From: Epichloe hybrida
Lineage: Eukaryota; Ascomycota; Sordariomycetes; Hypocreales; Clavicipitaceae
NCBI GenBank assembly: GCA_019022495.1
Contig: JAFEKR010000052.1
Span: 62,001 to 126,000, forward strand
Length of the DNA: 64,000 bases
Direction of reading: 5' to 3'
The position numbers were made by a program, and so were the translations under genes. The notes below the pieces were generated by a model. The model did not search any database. It saw nothing but the letters and a program-made list of their open reading frames with translations, and was not told where the DNA came from. Below, piece after piece: positions 11,731-24,500 of this stretch. Position 1 is the first letter of the stretch; each line of letters starts with the position of its first letter.

Positions 11731-13481
11731 TCAACTCTTATCCTTGTTCTTATACTTCCGGGCACACTCGTCAGCTAATTGTTGAAGCTTTGGCTTGTCA
11801 TATTTCATCTTGGTCTTGTATTGGCAAGTTTTGCCATCCAAGACAATGATCGTGTATGTGATGACTCCATCTTCGCCAGTGTTGTAACTGTAATTGTAAA
11901 ATGTGTTGTTGACCAGCGCAGTATCCTCAGAGCTCGTAGAGCTGCTTGAGCCATCCGATCCGTTGGTGCTCTCGGGCTGAGAGGCGCTCGTCGTGGCGGA
12001 GGTGTCGCTGCTGTTGGAACTCCCAGAAGACGACATCGAAGTTCCGGTGTCAGAATTTATGATACCGCTACCGCTACCGCTACCGCCTTTGCCACCGGTG
12101 GTGGAAGTAAGGTTTCCATTCATCGAGCCTGTGCCTCCGGATTGGCCAGATTGGCCGGATTGACCAGACTGTGATTGACCAGATTGTCCAGATTGTCCAG
12201 ACTGACCAGACTGACCAGACTGTGATGATTGACCGGATTGACCGGATTGACCAGGCTGTGATTGACCTGATTGACCTGATTGACCAGACTGTGGTTGACC
12301 AGATTGTCCAGATTGACCAGACTGACCAGACTGTGATGATGGACCAGATTGCCCAGATTGTCCAGACTGCGATGACTGACCGGATTGACCAGATTGACCT
12401 GATTGTCCAGATTGTCCAGACTGTGATGATTGATCAGATTGTCCGGGCTGTCCAGATTGTCCAGACTGTGATGATTGATCAGATTGTCCGGGCTGTCCAG
12501 ATTGTCCGGATTGGCCTGGCTTCCCGCCTCCCAGAACGCCATCGAAGAAACCGTCAGCACCGTTGCCTTTGCCGTTGCCTTTGCTGCTGTCACTACCAGT
12601 GCCACTACTACTGCTGCTGCTGCTCAAACTCGAGGCCGATTTGCCTCCAGAAAAGATACTGCCAAATATACCACCATCCTTGGCGCTGCCACTGAAGCTG
12701 TTGATGACATTAGTCGCATAATCGCCCGAGCCACCACTGCCGCCAGTGGAGCCTTGCACAACTTGGTTGGCGGACTGGATCGCTTCTTTGGCACCGGGGA
12801 CACTGCTAGACAGCTTATCGATGGTCTTGTCAATGGTGATATCAAGGGACTTGAGGTCCTGCATGGCCTGGGCCTTGCAGGTGGGAATCAATCCGAGAAT
12901 GTTGTCGGCCAGGTTGTCAACGCCTCCCTCCAGAACGGAGAGGACGGCGCCGAGAGGTGCCGAAGCAGAGGACTTGGACAACAGGCCGTTCTGCCCGATG
13001 ACAGTCTCGAGCAGCTTTTGATGGACGAGAACAAACTAAACTCGCGTCAAAATTAATATCCGCCAGCGCGACTCTGAAAAAAACGGGGTCCCGAGGGAAC
13101 GAACGTACGTCGTGGAAAGCTCTGCAAACGTCGGTCTGGTCCGAGTCCTGGAATTTAGACTGGGTGGTGCTCGTGGAAACCGTCCTGACGGTTTGAAAGG
13201 CCTGCACGACAATGCCCTTGAAATCATTGATCAAGTTCTGGTGAAAGTTGTTCAGCATCCCACATGCATGCATGTATTTGGTCTTCGCCGTCAGCAAGAG
13301 GGCATGAGAGACTCACCGGCACGCTGCTGGAGAGGTTGTCGGGATTGAGGTCATTCGCCGCATCGGTTGTCTTGGAGGAGGCCGTGGTGATGCCGTCAAA
13401 GGCCTTCACAATATCCTTTGAAGACAAGGCGGCCGCCCCTGTCCCCAGGAGGGCAACAGTGCCAACTCTCAACAGCCGCAT
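11731..13481 (-). CDS. Secreted HsbA-like (hydrophobic surface binding / cell-wall mannoprotein) protein with Ser-Gly-Gln repeats
   Basis: Exons 13,317-13,481, 13,109-13,237 and 11,731-13,035, all phase 0, give 532 aa. Introns are 79 and 73 nt (donors GTGAGT and GTACGT). Residues 1-20 form a signal peptide ending GAAALS. Residues about 25-220 are helical, with 'DFKGIVVQAF', 'QKLLETVIGQ' and 'DKTIDKL', resembling the HsbA/galactomannoprotein fold. Residues about 267-400 are Gln-Ser-Gly repeats, then a Ser/Thr/Gly-rich stretch. The C-terminal block of about 60 aa is Tyr/Lys-rich with two Cys and has no GPI signal. HsbA proteins bind hydrophobic surfaces and recruit hydrolases, so this is probably an extracellular or wall adhesion protein. 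The start at 13,481 is chosen because it begins the hydrophobic leader; an in-frame ATG 8 codons upstream is possible. The family assignment rests on pattern only. The repeat tail is much longer than in ordinary family members. Confidence 0.75.
12130..12530 (-). repeat. Coding minisatellite for (Ser-Gly-Gln)n
   Basis: About 400 bp of imperfect 9- and 18-bp units (plus strand TGACCAGAT/TGTCCAGAC) inside exon 3 of the HsbA-like gene. Higher-order duplicates are visible, with near-identical blocks at about 12,390-12,450 and 12,450-12,500. Unit number keeps the frame, so length change alters the repeat tail without breaking the protein. Confidence 0.9.
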
Positions 13482-14524
13482 GGTTGGCAGGAATACAGAG
13501 CTCAAGAGAATGATTTGGGCTTCAGGAGATCAGTCTTGGCACACATGGGAATGTGATTGTTTGCGGTGGAACAGACAAGTCAGTGTATTAGTAGTTTTCC
13601 AACGGAAAAGGCAAGTATAGCCAGTCGTATTCAGATTTACTCTAGTATATTCAGAAAGCTTGATTGTGCGCAGCTTTTTCGATTTGCATTCATTCTGGCA
13701 AGGCTGGATTTCATTCCTCTGACAGGTCGCAAAAGGGCTTTTAGGAATGACTTGGGACGTTTTTGTCGGTCAACGTTGATGAATCGCAGCTAAAACTACA
13801 ATGAGAAAGCACGTCGTTTGGAAAGCGAGATCAGCTAACTGTAGAAGGAATGCGCGATTCCCTGGCCCATGGGACTGGAGGGCAGGGGTACAAATCTCAC
13901 CTTGGAACGATCACGCACGTTGTTAATCTAGCTCTGGAATGTGAGATCCAAGACTTTGTCGAGCAACACAGGCAAAACTGTCTTGGACTCCGAGGTCTGG
14001 AATGTGCTTGTCGACCTTTTTCGGGCGAGGCCAAGGTCTACTCCGCACACCCAATTGACATTTAGTCAATGATGCAGCGCCTTTGATCGATTTTATGAAG
14101 TGTGGCATAAGCTCGTCATGTCTGTCACTAGTTGTGCTGGGACTCGTGGTGACTGTGCAAGCAAGGGGTTGTTACCTGTATTATTCCGAGACGGTGATAT
14201 TCGGAGTATTTTTTTTTTTCGGATAAGACAATCCTTATTGCGACAACTCGTAGGCTAATGGAAAGCCTGCTGGTGGCGGTTAGCTTTAGATGACGCCATT
14301 TTTCAGGGTCGCCAACGCTCACACCAACAACGCCGTCTATCCAAATGTCTCGCCTTCTAGGCCTTGTCTAAATTGTTTAGTCTTACAAATTCTAAGTGGT
14401 GTACAAGGCTATTGTACTTGAGCAACAGTAATCGTACCGTCTGCAGTCCATGTCTAAAGAACTCCTAAAGTATTCAATGGCTGACCAAAGCAAAAAGTCC
14501 CATATCCATGACGACCACTCATTA
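13482..14524. other. Intergenic: HsbA-like promoter and MFS 3' flank
   Basis: The 5' flank of the minus-strand HsbA-like gene and the 3' flank of the minus-strand transporter. Short overlapping frames show no motif. A T-run lies at about 14,210-14,219. No RNA gene seen. Confidence 0.5.
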
Positions 14525-16357
14525 TTACTTGATTGTACTTGTGTGCTTACTACTTCCATTTCCTGCAAACGAATCGTGTGTGTTCACCCTGTCGATGTCG
14601 TACGGGTTGCCCCCATATCGTGCTGCCACCGAACTGGCATGGCTCCCTGCGCGAGAATGTGTCGTCTTGATGGGTGCGAATCTTGCCTCATCATCTGCTG
14701 CTATTGAGTCCCGACTTGAACATATTCCGCCTGTCTCCATCTCGCCACCTTGGCCCTTTTCCCCAGTGTTCGTCCCATCAATGATTTCTTGCTGTCGCAA
14801 CTTTTCCATGAAGGCAGCAGACTGAGCAGCAAACTTGCACTTGGCACGAATGTGGGCGCCGTATTTGTAAAAGAAAAAGGGAAAGGGCACGCAGGCCAAG
14901 GCGAGAAAGGCGGGGATGGTCGACGCCCAATGGATGCCAAGATCCTCGTACATGTATGACGTGAATAACGGGAACGCGGCGCCAAATAAAGATCGTAGAA
15001 CAGAGTTGGCCGCCAACACGGACGCCGCGAAGATTGTGTAAGAGTCAATCAGGTAGTTCATGATGCTTAGGAAAACCAATACCATGCCAAACCCGAACGG
15101 GACGCCGGCGAGGATGCTCACAATCCAATGGATGGATTCTGAGTTTGTCCACGCAAACCAGAAGAGCCCTATGGGTAGAGCGATGGACCCGACGAGTGTC
15201 GAGGGTAGGCGAGCCTCCGGTGGCGCGGATCCTCCGAGTTTCCTCTGCGTTTCGATGTATCTGTTGTTCGAGGGGATCGTGTAAGCAATAGCCGCAAGCA
15301 TGCCCACCATGATACCTAGGAAAGCTAAGCCTCCTACACCTTGGTTCCACCCTCGGTGCTGCTGATAGACAATTGGAAACGCGGCAAACAGCATGTACAA
15401 AGTTCCGTAAATAATGGCCATGTAGATGGATAGTAGAAAGACAATGGGCTCTTTGAAGAGCAAGATCCAGGGACGAGACAATGCAGTTTTGAACGACTCG
15501 GCCAGAGTAACTCGCCCTCGATCGTGGTCGAGCTTGCTCACGTAGTGCTCCCCCGTGATTTTAGATAACTCGGCGGCTCGTTGGCGCAGAAGCACTGGAG
15601 TGTACGTTTCGGGGACAAGCAAGGTTCCCAAAATCCACACAGTCCCAGAGAAGGCTGTCAGCAATCCCATGACCCAGCGCCAGCCGGCTTCCATGCCCAA
15701 GAACCCCCCTGCAACGGGGCCCAGGACAGGTCCTAGGAATGGTGCGGCGGCAAAAATGGCTGTGGCGAGGCCTCGTTGATCTGCGTCGAACATGTCTGCG
15801 ATGGTGCCACCAGCATTGGTAAGCGGTGATGAGCCAAAAGAACCTGCGAGGAACCGCATGATGAGAAGGGTCCACATGTTCTGTGCGCCAGCGCAGCCAG
15901 CATTGAAGGCCGTGAGACAGGCGTAAGTGGTGAAGAACAAGACCCGGCGACCGAATAACTCGCTCAACGGCGCCCAAAGGAGAGGTCCAATGGCGAAGCC
16001 AAGGACGAAGAGGGACACGCCCAATGTTGCTACTTCTTGGCTGACATTGAAATCCGCCATGATTTGTCTTAATCCTCCAGTATAAGCCGAGGATACGAGT
16101 GACACGGCCAAGGTGGCGATGGCAACGGTGATTGTGATGAGCCATTTTCTGAAATTGCTGAAATTCATGGGATTTCGAGCATCACCGGGTATCCAATGGA
16201 TCACATATGGGTCTGAATCGGTGCCGGAGCCGTGGTAATGGTGGCTGAGGACATGCTGGGTGATGCCGGCCTTGTCGCCAACAAGTCTCCAGTATGGTAT
16301 CGTCTTGGGTAGAACAGGCTCTGCTGTTGCGGAGAGGTCGTGGGAATTGGATCTCAT
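14525..16357 (-). CDS. MFS exporter, DHA1 (drug:H+ antiporter-1, Tpo1/Flu1-like)
   Basis: Intron-less 610-aa protein with 12 hydrophobic segments in two groups of six. Residues 1-70 are a hydrophilic N-terminal tail that includes the DHA1-typical 'PMNFSNFRKW' lead-in. Segments 2-3 carry 'GPLLWAPLSELFGRR', the family form of motif A; 'RFLAGSFGSSPLTNAGGTIADMF' region and 'GPVLGPVAGGFL' (motif C-like) follow. The central loop is charged (about residues 275-300) and the last 80 residues are a Ser/Gly-rich cytosolic tail. Members sit in the plasma membrane and export toxicants, polyamines or self-made metabolites by proton exchange. The gene is divergent from the Zn2Cys6 gene at 18,558 across a 2.2-kb gap, so joint control is plausible. 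Substrate cannot be deduced. Confidence 0.9.
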   Translation of the reverse strand: MRSNSHDLSATAEPVLPKTIPYWRLVGDKAGITQHVLSHHYHGSGTDSDPYVIHWIPGDARNPMNFSNFRKWLITITVAIATLAVSLVSSAYTGGLRQIMADFNVSQEVATLGVSLFVLGFAIGPLLWAPLSELFGRRVLFFTTYACLTAFNAGCAGAQNMWTLLIMRFLAGSFGSSPLTNAGGTIADMFDADQRGLATAIFAAAPFLGPVLGPVAGGFLGMEAGWRWVMGLLTAFSGTVWILGTLLVPETYTPVLLRQRAAELSKITGEHYVSKLDHDRGRVTLAESFKTALSRPWILLFKEPIVFLLSIYMAIIYGTLYMLFAAFPIVYQQHRGWNQGVGGLAFLGIMVGMLAAIAYTIPSNNRYIETQRKLGGSAPPEARLPSTLVGSIALPIGLFWFAWTNSESIHWIVSILAGVPFGFGMVLVFLSIMNYLIDSYTIFAASVLAANSVLRSLFGAAFPLFTSYMYEDLGIHWASTIPAFLALACVPFPFFFYKYGAHIRAKCKFAAQSAAFMEKLRQQEIIDGTNTGEKGQGGEMETGGICSSRDSIAADDEARFAPIKTTHSRAGSHASSVAARYGGNPYDIDRVNTHDSFAGNGSSKHTSTIK

Positions 16358-18557
16358 CGTCGTCGCGCTCCGGCCGCCAAGACACTTGCTGCTCTTGGTT
16401 GGATGAGAGTCGTGCGGGTATCGAACATGTATAAAATGCGGTATGTTGCCAGGAAGGGGAACCAGATGGCCGGTACGTTGTGTCCCTTGTTGCGCGTGAA
16501 ACCGAGACTTTTTCTGAGACTTTGTTGAGACAAAATCTCAAGAAAGCGAAAGCGCTCTGCAGAAGGGAGGGGGGCAGCGCCGCCATCTCGGGGCACGTTT
16601 TTGACAAATGACCAGATCGGCAATGGATGATTCATAAAGGCCACGCCGATCTCAACGCCCCCGTTAAATCCACTAGTATGATGGCTCTGATCCACCAACA
16701 AGTCAAAAGAGTCCAATAGGCCGAAGTCAACTGGGGAAGCAGGCTGAGGTGAGATTATCCTCGAACCTGTCATGCACGGGGATTTGATAGGCGCGTACAT
16801 AATGGCCGAGAGTGCGGCTGATGGTGCGGAGAATTGTGAGACAGTTGGCTCGTGGAGTCGTGGAGTCGTGGACAGCTTTCAGTTAAATCTCCGGATCAAG
16901 GGGGAATCTCAAAGTCCGCTGAAAAGGTGAAAAGGCCGGTTCACGCCGAAGCGGGGATGTAATGGGGCGCAATCCGACTTGTGCGGAGTGTTATGCGGGA
17001 ATTTAATTCTCCGATCGTCATCTTGTTGACAGACGGATGTAGAGCGCCCCCACTTCCTCGGAGATTTCTTTTTCCGTGGCTACTGTAGTTAAATACTTGA
17101 ATCAGCCAGCAACGTTACAATTTTCGCAGCATGAACTTGGCATGCCAATCTTCAAAACCTTAATTTTCACGCCTTCCTCATGTGCAATTCGAGCCTGGAA
17201 GACCATCTGGACAGCTCTCCATAACGTGCATGGCAGTTTCTATTGCTACCACATTCGGGATTGATCTGACAGTTTCTCCTACATTACTGAAATATGGCTG
17301 ACCGTGAAGAATAAATAGTAACATGAGCCAGATAGTCGCATCGAACCACAAGTGGCAAGTTGCCAAGAACGCGTCGATCAAAGTCCTCGTATAAACGAGC
17401 CGTCCTGTCCATATGCTTGGCTTTCAATCTGCTCCAAGACTCGAGAACGCATACATCCATTTGCAGTATCGTTCCTTGTGCTCTTCTTGTGTATCGAGAT
17501 TGTCAGAATGAAGGTCCTCTGCGCCCTGCGGGCCTGCCCTCCCTGGCAGTCGGTGTTTCTCCGTTTCTCCCCATATGGAAATGAAGAATTCACCGCCGTT
17601 TCGCTCTACATCCAATCCCTATGCCGGCGGCGACATCGTATACGACATGACGTCACCTCTCCGTTCTGACGGGAATGATTCCCAATTCCAAGGGCCGCCC
17701 GGTGGTGCAATGGAGTGCTGGGGAAACTTACTCGTTGACAATCACCGGAAATATAGAATCCCCACAAAAGGGGCAGTTGCCAAGCTTCTGTTTCCTGCGA
17801 TCTCGGTCGCCTCTTGGAAAGTCATCCACTCCTGTGTGTATCGGCAGTTGCCCAGCGAGGGGCGATTTTAGCTACAATTCCACGTGCCTGGCGATCTTCC
17901 CTCGGGAGACATAAAAAGGCTCTCCTGAGTCTCCCGAGGGGCAAGAGGCTCCTTAACAATCGCCCAGCCATGTTTGTGGCGAACGTTGTCAATGACAGCC
18001 TTGCTGGCCACTTTATTGCTCGAAATACTACAGTGGACCAAGGAAAATTCGTGTTTTCTTGGCTTATTGGTTGTGGCCAATGCAATTTCGGAAATTACGA
18101 CAGTGGGTCGTATCGTGATTGGAGCGCCTTGTCAATGGGTCCAAGCACTGAGTCAAGGGGGGGTCCGGGCTGCTGGAGAGTGGACTCTTAGGGTTACTTC
18201 TGCACTAGTGTGCATATCACGTGGATCTCCCATGTGCCTTTGGCCCCCAACCAGCTCTCCATGTTTGTTTGATTGGCCCATCTCATTCGAGAAATCGCAA
18301 GAAGCTAGACGGACTACAGATTATTAATGAATCATCTTGTCCGGACATCTCCCATCTCAATGGAAACGTTGAACAATTCCGATCGACGACATCTCCCATC
18401 TCGCCCGTGTCACCACACACAACACACCGCACACCCAGGCAGACAGACGGGCAGGCAGTCCCAGTCCCACCCACCCCCGCAATCCGTACCTCGTTCTCAG
18501 CACCTTGCAGCGCCGTCCACCACGTTGACAACGTCGGCGTCAACACGTCTGGGAGCC
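16358..18557. other. Divergent intergenic region between the MFS gene and Zn2Cys6 regulator
   Basis: 2.2 kb shared 5' region. No frame has a recognisable domain. Visible items: a CGG-N6-CCG site (16,937-16,948), a 9-bp direct repeat 'tcgtggagt' at 16,850-16,870, an imperfect inverted pair around 'cctcgggag'/'ctcccgagg' at 17,899-17,940, and a CA-rich stretch at 18,410-18,480. In frame with the regulator are 77 codons upstream of the chosen ATG starting at 18,327. These are Pro/Gln/His-rich, probably 5' leader rather than protein. Confidence 0.55.
16937..16948. promoter_or_regulatory. Candidate Zn2Cys6 site CGG-N6-CCG
   Basis: Inverted CGG/CCG triplets with a 6-bp spacer (CGGTTCACGCCG), 580 bp upstream of the MFS start codon. 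Dimeric Gal4-type regulators bind such spaced inverted triplets (known for Ppr1 and UaY). The neighbouring regulator is a candidate ligand. A single 12-bp match can arise by chance. Confidence 0.35.
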
Positions 18558-20899
18558 ATGTTGAGCCCGCAGCCTGTGAGACTCGAAGGGCAGAAGCGGA
18601 AGCGCTTAAAGGTCAACAGCGCGTGCGACGCGTGTCGGGACCGAAAGACGAGATGCGATGGGCGACATCCAGTGTGTCTTGCCTGTGAAACCCGGGGCTG
18701 CGGCCAAAATTGCCGCTACACAAGAAGTCGAGGCAGCGACGTCGCTGCCGAGCCTGCCATCTTGCGCCATGACCAACAACAAGAGTCAACAACTCCCGTC
18801 AACAAATTTGTCCCTCCCCCGGCATCTGCCGCCTCTGCCGCCTCTGCCGACTCTCTTCGACGCACGTCGCCATCAGCTTGGGAGTCGCCAGCAAAGGAAA
18901 GCGACGGGCTGGCGACCCTCACCAGCTACGACGACAACTCTACATATGGCTCCTCCTCCACGGTCGCCTTCTTTCGTCGAATATTGTCGGCCGACGATGC
19001 CATCAAGTCAGCTGTGCGCTTGGAGAGGGTAGAAGAGGATCAGCCCCGGCAAAATACCCTTGCTGAGTCAAATGGTGGCTTTGTAATGCTGCCGCGCCGT
19101 CGAGACGCCGACGAGTTTGTCTCGTGCTACTGGAGCTTCATGCACCCAATGTTTCCCTTTCTGCACAAGCCAACGTTTCTCCGCCAGTACACCCAGTTTT
19201 GGATGACGGGACCCGGAAACCTGGATGCGGCATATTTTAAATCTGGCAGGGGCCATGCCGTCTTCGTGTCCATGCTCAATCTCGTGTACGCATTGGGCTG
19301 CCAGTTCAGCGACCTCATCCAAGATGCGCAAAAGACGTCGGTGGCTCACGAGTTCTACGAGAGGTCCAAACAAAGCTTTCGACATGACTGGTTGGATTCG
19401 GCCGACCTGTCCGTGGTTCAAATCCTGCTTTTGAACGGTGTGTACTTGCAGTCTACCCGGCACGCGAACCGCTGCTGGAACTCTGTCGGTCTTGCCATAC
19501 GGGTTTCCCAAATCTTGGGATTGCACGTCGAGGGACAGAGATCTACCATGTCACAGCTGGAGCGGCAGATGCGAAGGCGCATATGGCATAGTTGTGTCAG
19601 TCTGGATAGGTTAGTTCGTCCGTCCACACCCCCTTTTTCATCTCTCGCCGGACATTCTGACCCATTCGTAAAGGCTCTTGTCCATGACATTCGGCCGACC
19701 GACAACCGTGCATGGACCAAATATCGTTCCCTTGCCTCTTCTCATAGACGATGAGTACCTCCAAGTGGACGGGGTGGGAACTCAGCCGCCCGATAAGCCG
19801 TCTTATTTGGGTCTGTTTGTGAATTCGTGCTTGCTCATTGACATTCTCCGCGACGTTCTGCACTTCGTCACCACGTGCGAGCCAGATGCAGAGAAGATGA
19901 GCGACGAATCCGGGATGACGCCCAGTTCGAGAATGGTGGCACGAGTTCTGGAGCTCAACAGGCGACTTGACCAATTCTCCAAAGCATTGCCCAACTACCT
20001 ACGCTTGAGCGAATCAGAGACGGAAACGTTGCAATGTGACAACGAAGTTGGGTTCCAGAAGAAAGTCTTGTACTGTCGGTATGCCGAAATCCACTCCAGA
20101 TTGGGTCATCCAGAAGTTGTAAGCTGAAGCTTTTCGATAGATTTTTACTGACGAGGCTGCTTCTACTGCGCCCATTGCTACTTGCAACCATGGATGTCCC
20201 TGCTGATGACGCACCGTGCTACTCTTTGAGCGAAACGTTGGATGATGGTACAATTCGGCAATGCTGCCAACTATGCATATCCACCGCGTACAATCTCATC
20301 GATGCAGTCTACGTAAACCTGGGTACAGTGTACCGCAGCTCGAGCTGGCACTCGGTTTACTGTAAGTGTTTTTTTTTTTTTCCAATTATGACGTGGAACA
20401 TCAAAGTATTGACTCGGTATCCTAGTCACGTTCTCGTCAGCCATTGTGTTGCTCGCATTTCTCAAGTCCAATGTCCTCGATATACAAACGATGCATTCGT
20501 CATTTCGGCTTCGCTGGACCCGCTGCCTAGCAATCCTAGACTGGCATAAAGACCACGTTCATTCCGCAGTCCACGTGATCCGTTTACTCAGGGCGGTGCA
20601 ACAGCGAATGTTCAGGCAAGACGAGACGGGTTGGTTTCCTCTTCAAAAAAAAAAAAAGAAAAAAAAAAAAGAAATGCCCCTTCTCCCTTGTTCATCCATG
20701 GCTGACCAGTTGAGGGACAGAGGCCACAACGACATGTGGTGGAGGACCGAGTCTCACGCCAGTCTCGTCCCACTTGAGCAATACGGAGGCACCGAATATC
20801 GGAGACGGCATTTCTTTCATGGATGGCAATTACAAAGATTGTTTCGGCACAAACCTCACCAGCTTGGATTGGTTGGAACTTTTCCAATCCGAGGCGTAA
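18558..20899 (+). CDS. Zn2Cys6 transcription factor with fungal_trans domain, probable cluster regulator
   Basis: Five exons: 18,558-19,609, 19,674-20,078, 20,141-20,361, 20,426-20,629 and 20,721-20,899; 686 aa. The basic leader 'KRKRLK' precedes Cys23-X2-Cys26-X6-Cys33-X6-Cys40-X2-Cys43-X8-Cys52, a Gal4-type binuclear zinc cluster. The middle homology region starts near residue 190 ('CYWSFMHPMFPFLHKPTF'). Splicing restores 'SLDRLLSMTFGRP' and 'YCRFLLTRLLLLRP', both typical of the family. The last intron (91 nt) holds an A-rich run and a CTGAC branch point, and splicing it gives the usual hydrophobic end 'LDWLELFQSEA'. Reading through that intron would give a false Lys tract. Start chosen at the ATG just before the zinc cluster. 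It lies between MFS and hydrolase genes and may control both. Target not known. Confidence 0.88.
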
Positions 20900-21050
20900 T
20901 CAGGGGCCAAGAGTATATAGGCCACGAGCGCAGCAAGAAGGGGCTTTTTTTTTTTTATCTACTTCCAAAGCCTAGCTACTACTTGCTGTGCCGAGCCGAG
21001 TATGGCATGCACACATGCTCCATTTTATGTGACCAAGTTGTCTGTCCAGT

Positions 21051-21809
21051 TCAGCTTGTTGAGCGGATGGCTTTGGCGATAGACTCGGCGACCTCGTTCG
21101 GCTTCGTTAGTTGCGGACTATGGCCGGCATCGATCTCGTCTGTCCTGATGCCATAGCCCGCCGCCGTGCCCTCCACCATCATCTTCTGAATCTCTGGCGG
21201 GATCGCGTTATCGCGCGAGCAGTAGAGATATGTGCAAGGCACGTGTTTCCAAGCCGCGAAGGTGAGCGGGCTGTGCATGACGCGGTAGCTCTGCGGCTTC
21301 AGCTGCCGCACGAGCTGCCCGACGTCGTCCTCGGGAACATCGTTGTAGAAGATGTGCTCCGGGGTGTCGGGGTTCACCTCGAGGCCGTCGTCAGAAATGC
21401 GAAACCAGGGAAGGGCGTTGCCGCCAAAGGCAGAAATCAGGGATGCGTTCTCGGGAATGATGAAGGCGGCGCAGAAGTAGAGTTGGACAATCTTGTCCCC
21501 GGCCGCCGCCCCGTCCCCGTCCCTGCCAACAAAGTCACGCAGCGCCTGGCAGGCCGGGATGCTGCCATACGAGTGGGCCACTATGGCCACTCTCTGGCCA
21601 TTGGCAATGGCCTCGGACACGCGCCGGCGGATGACGTCGACGTCGGGGTCAAAGCTGTCGACGTGTTTCGTGGGGCCGACGGAGGGCAGCTCGATCAGCT
21701 CGGTCTGGAAGCCCTCCTGGCGGAGGATCTGGGCGATGGGCGCGAAGGACTGTACGCTGTGCCACGCGCCCGGCACGAAAAGGACGGTGATTGGGGAAGA
21801 GGAGGGCAT
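21051..21809 (-). CDS. Alpha/beta hydrolase fold protein
   Basis: Single-exon, 252 aa from the chosen ATG; an in-frame ATG 11 codons upstream (21,842) is possible. The strand-1 start 'ITVLFVPGAW' gives the oxyanion-loop region. The nucleophile elbow 'AHSYGS' places Ser80. 'CSRDNAIPP' supplies the likely acid Asp200, and 'DAGHSPQLTKP' the catalytic His230, so the triad is complete. No signal peptide, so probably cytosolic. Proteins of this short type hydrolyse esters, lactones or C-C bonds in small molecules. The stop is about 150 bp from the stop of the convergent regulator gene, and the gene is followed upstream by an FAD monooxygenase on the same strand, consistent with a joint pathway. Substrate unknown. 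Confidence 0.88.
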   Translation of the reverse strand: MPSSSPITVLFVPGAWHSVQSFAPIAQILRQEGFQTELIELPSVGPTKHVDSFDPDVDVIRRRVSEAIANGQRVAIVAHSYGSIPACQALRDFVGRDGDGAAAGDKIVQLYFCAAFIIPENASLISAFGGNALPWFRISDDGLEVNPDTPEHIFYNDVPEDDVGQLVRQLKPQSYRVMHSPLTFAAWKHVPCTYLYCSRDNAIPPEIQKMMVEGTAAGYGIRTDEIDAGHSPQLTKPNEVAESIAKAIRSTS

Positions 21810-22529
21810 GATGGGACGCTGTGTGACGTGAAAACTCGACAAGGAAGGCCCAGCTGGGTTCGCACAGCAGGAAGACGACGAGACAACCGGGCAACCTTTT
21901 TATATCCCTGTCGGTGAAACCCCCCCCCCCCTTTGCTTTTTCCGCACATGTGGTATTCGCGCTGTTATAGGCGTTATGCTAGACGCTATTCTAGAAAAAG
22001 ACACGTACCGCAACCCGTGCCACTTCATCGTCACATGTTACCATGAGGCAATGTGTACATCGCGCGGTCTCGAGCCGCCAAGGGGATATATGTATGTATG
22101 TACATGTAGGAATATATGTCTCCTTACGACAACATGTTACACACCTGCAAAGGTAATTTGGACCTAGGCCCACAGGTCTCGTTAAGGGAGGGGGGGACGT
22201 AGTATGACTAAGCCTTAATAGGGCCGTTACTGTAGGTAATTAGGTACGGATCCGTAGGTACGTCGGGTACAGGGAGACCCCCTGCAGGGCGCCTGCCCCT
22301 CCGTGAAAACTTTCCCCTGAAGATCTGTACATGTAAGCGCGCTACATTAAGGCTTGTGGAGTCACGTCGGCTAGGGTCTGTGTCCAATCGGATATAAAGT
22401 GCATGAGAAGTACAGGGAAGAGCGGCAACGCGCCTTGCCCACTTTTCCACTCCGATCACGCGGAAAAGCCAGCTCAGCCCGGCCAGGCCAGGCCAGGCCA
22501 GGAGCGAAATCAACCAACCAATTAATCAA
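21810..22529. other. Intergenic: hydrolase promoter and FMO 3' flank
   Basis: Contains a C-run at about 21,921-21,931 and clustered 'tacatgta'-type palindromes at 22,090-22,110 and 22,328-22,336. Also a four-fold GGCCA repeat at about 22,480-22,500 and (AATC)n at 22,519-22,538 over the FMO stop. No coding signal. Confidence 0.5.
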
Positions 22530-24098
<1,569 letters not shown>

Positions 24099-24500
24099 GT
24101 TCTTTTCCTGTTCGCTCGCTTGCTTGCTTGCTTGCTTGCACGAAGTAACATCTCATATCCTCTGCTGGATGTTGTTTTTGAGCTTGGTGGCCTTATGAAA
24201 GAAAACCCCGTCCGTATTCGGAACCGAGCCGATCCGAGCCGAGACATGGCGCAGTTTCCATGCGTCACTATGTACATGAGGTGCCGGGTAGCCCTTGTCC
24301 GATCCGGGCAAGATCAGCTTGGTCCGATCAGAGGTTGGGCACGGGTTGGTTGGTGAACCTTCGTATTGCACCGTGTAATGTGTTGCAAACTCCGTTCGAG
24401 TGCGAGTTTGCGACGCATTGCGCTCAGGTACACATGTACGTTTTTTTTTCCCTTGCTTTGCTTCGTCATGCACTCCGTGCTCCGTAACCTCCCATCATAA
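24099..24500. other. Intergenic: FMO promoter
   Basis: 400 bp 5' of the FMO gene. Has (GCTT)n, four to five units, at 24,118-24,138, just upstream of the start codon, and repeated 'gatccgagc' at 24,231-24,241. No gene seen. Confidence 0.5.

Noticed and set aside
12120..12695. Open frames on both strands over the HsbA repeat region (VNLVNPVNH-type and QTDQTDQ-type)
   Set aside because: They are alternative frames of the SGQ minisatellite. The chosen frame has the signal peptide, conserved domain and clean introns.
18327..18557. Upstream in-frame start of the first Zn2Cys6 gene
   Set aside because: Would add 77 low-complexity residues. The ATG directly before the basic arm and zinc cluster gives the normal family start, so the upstream part is treated as leader.
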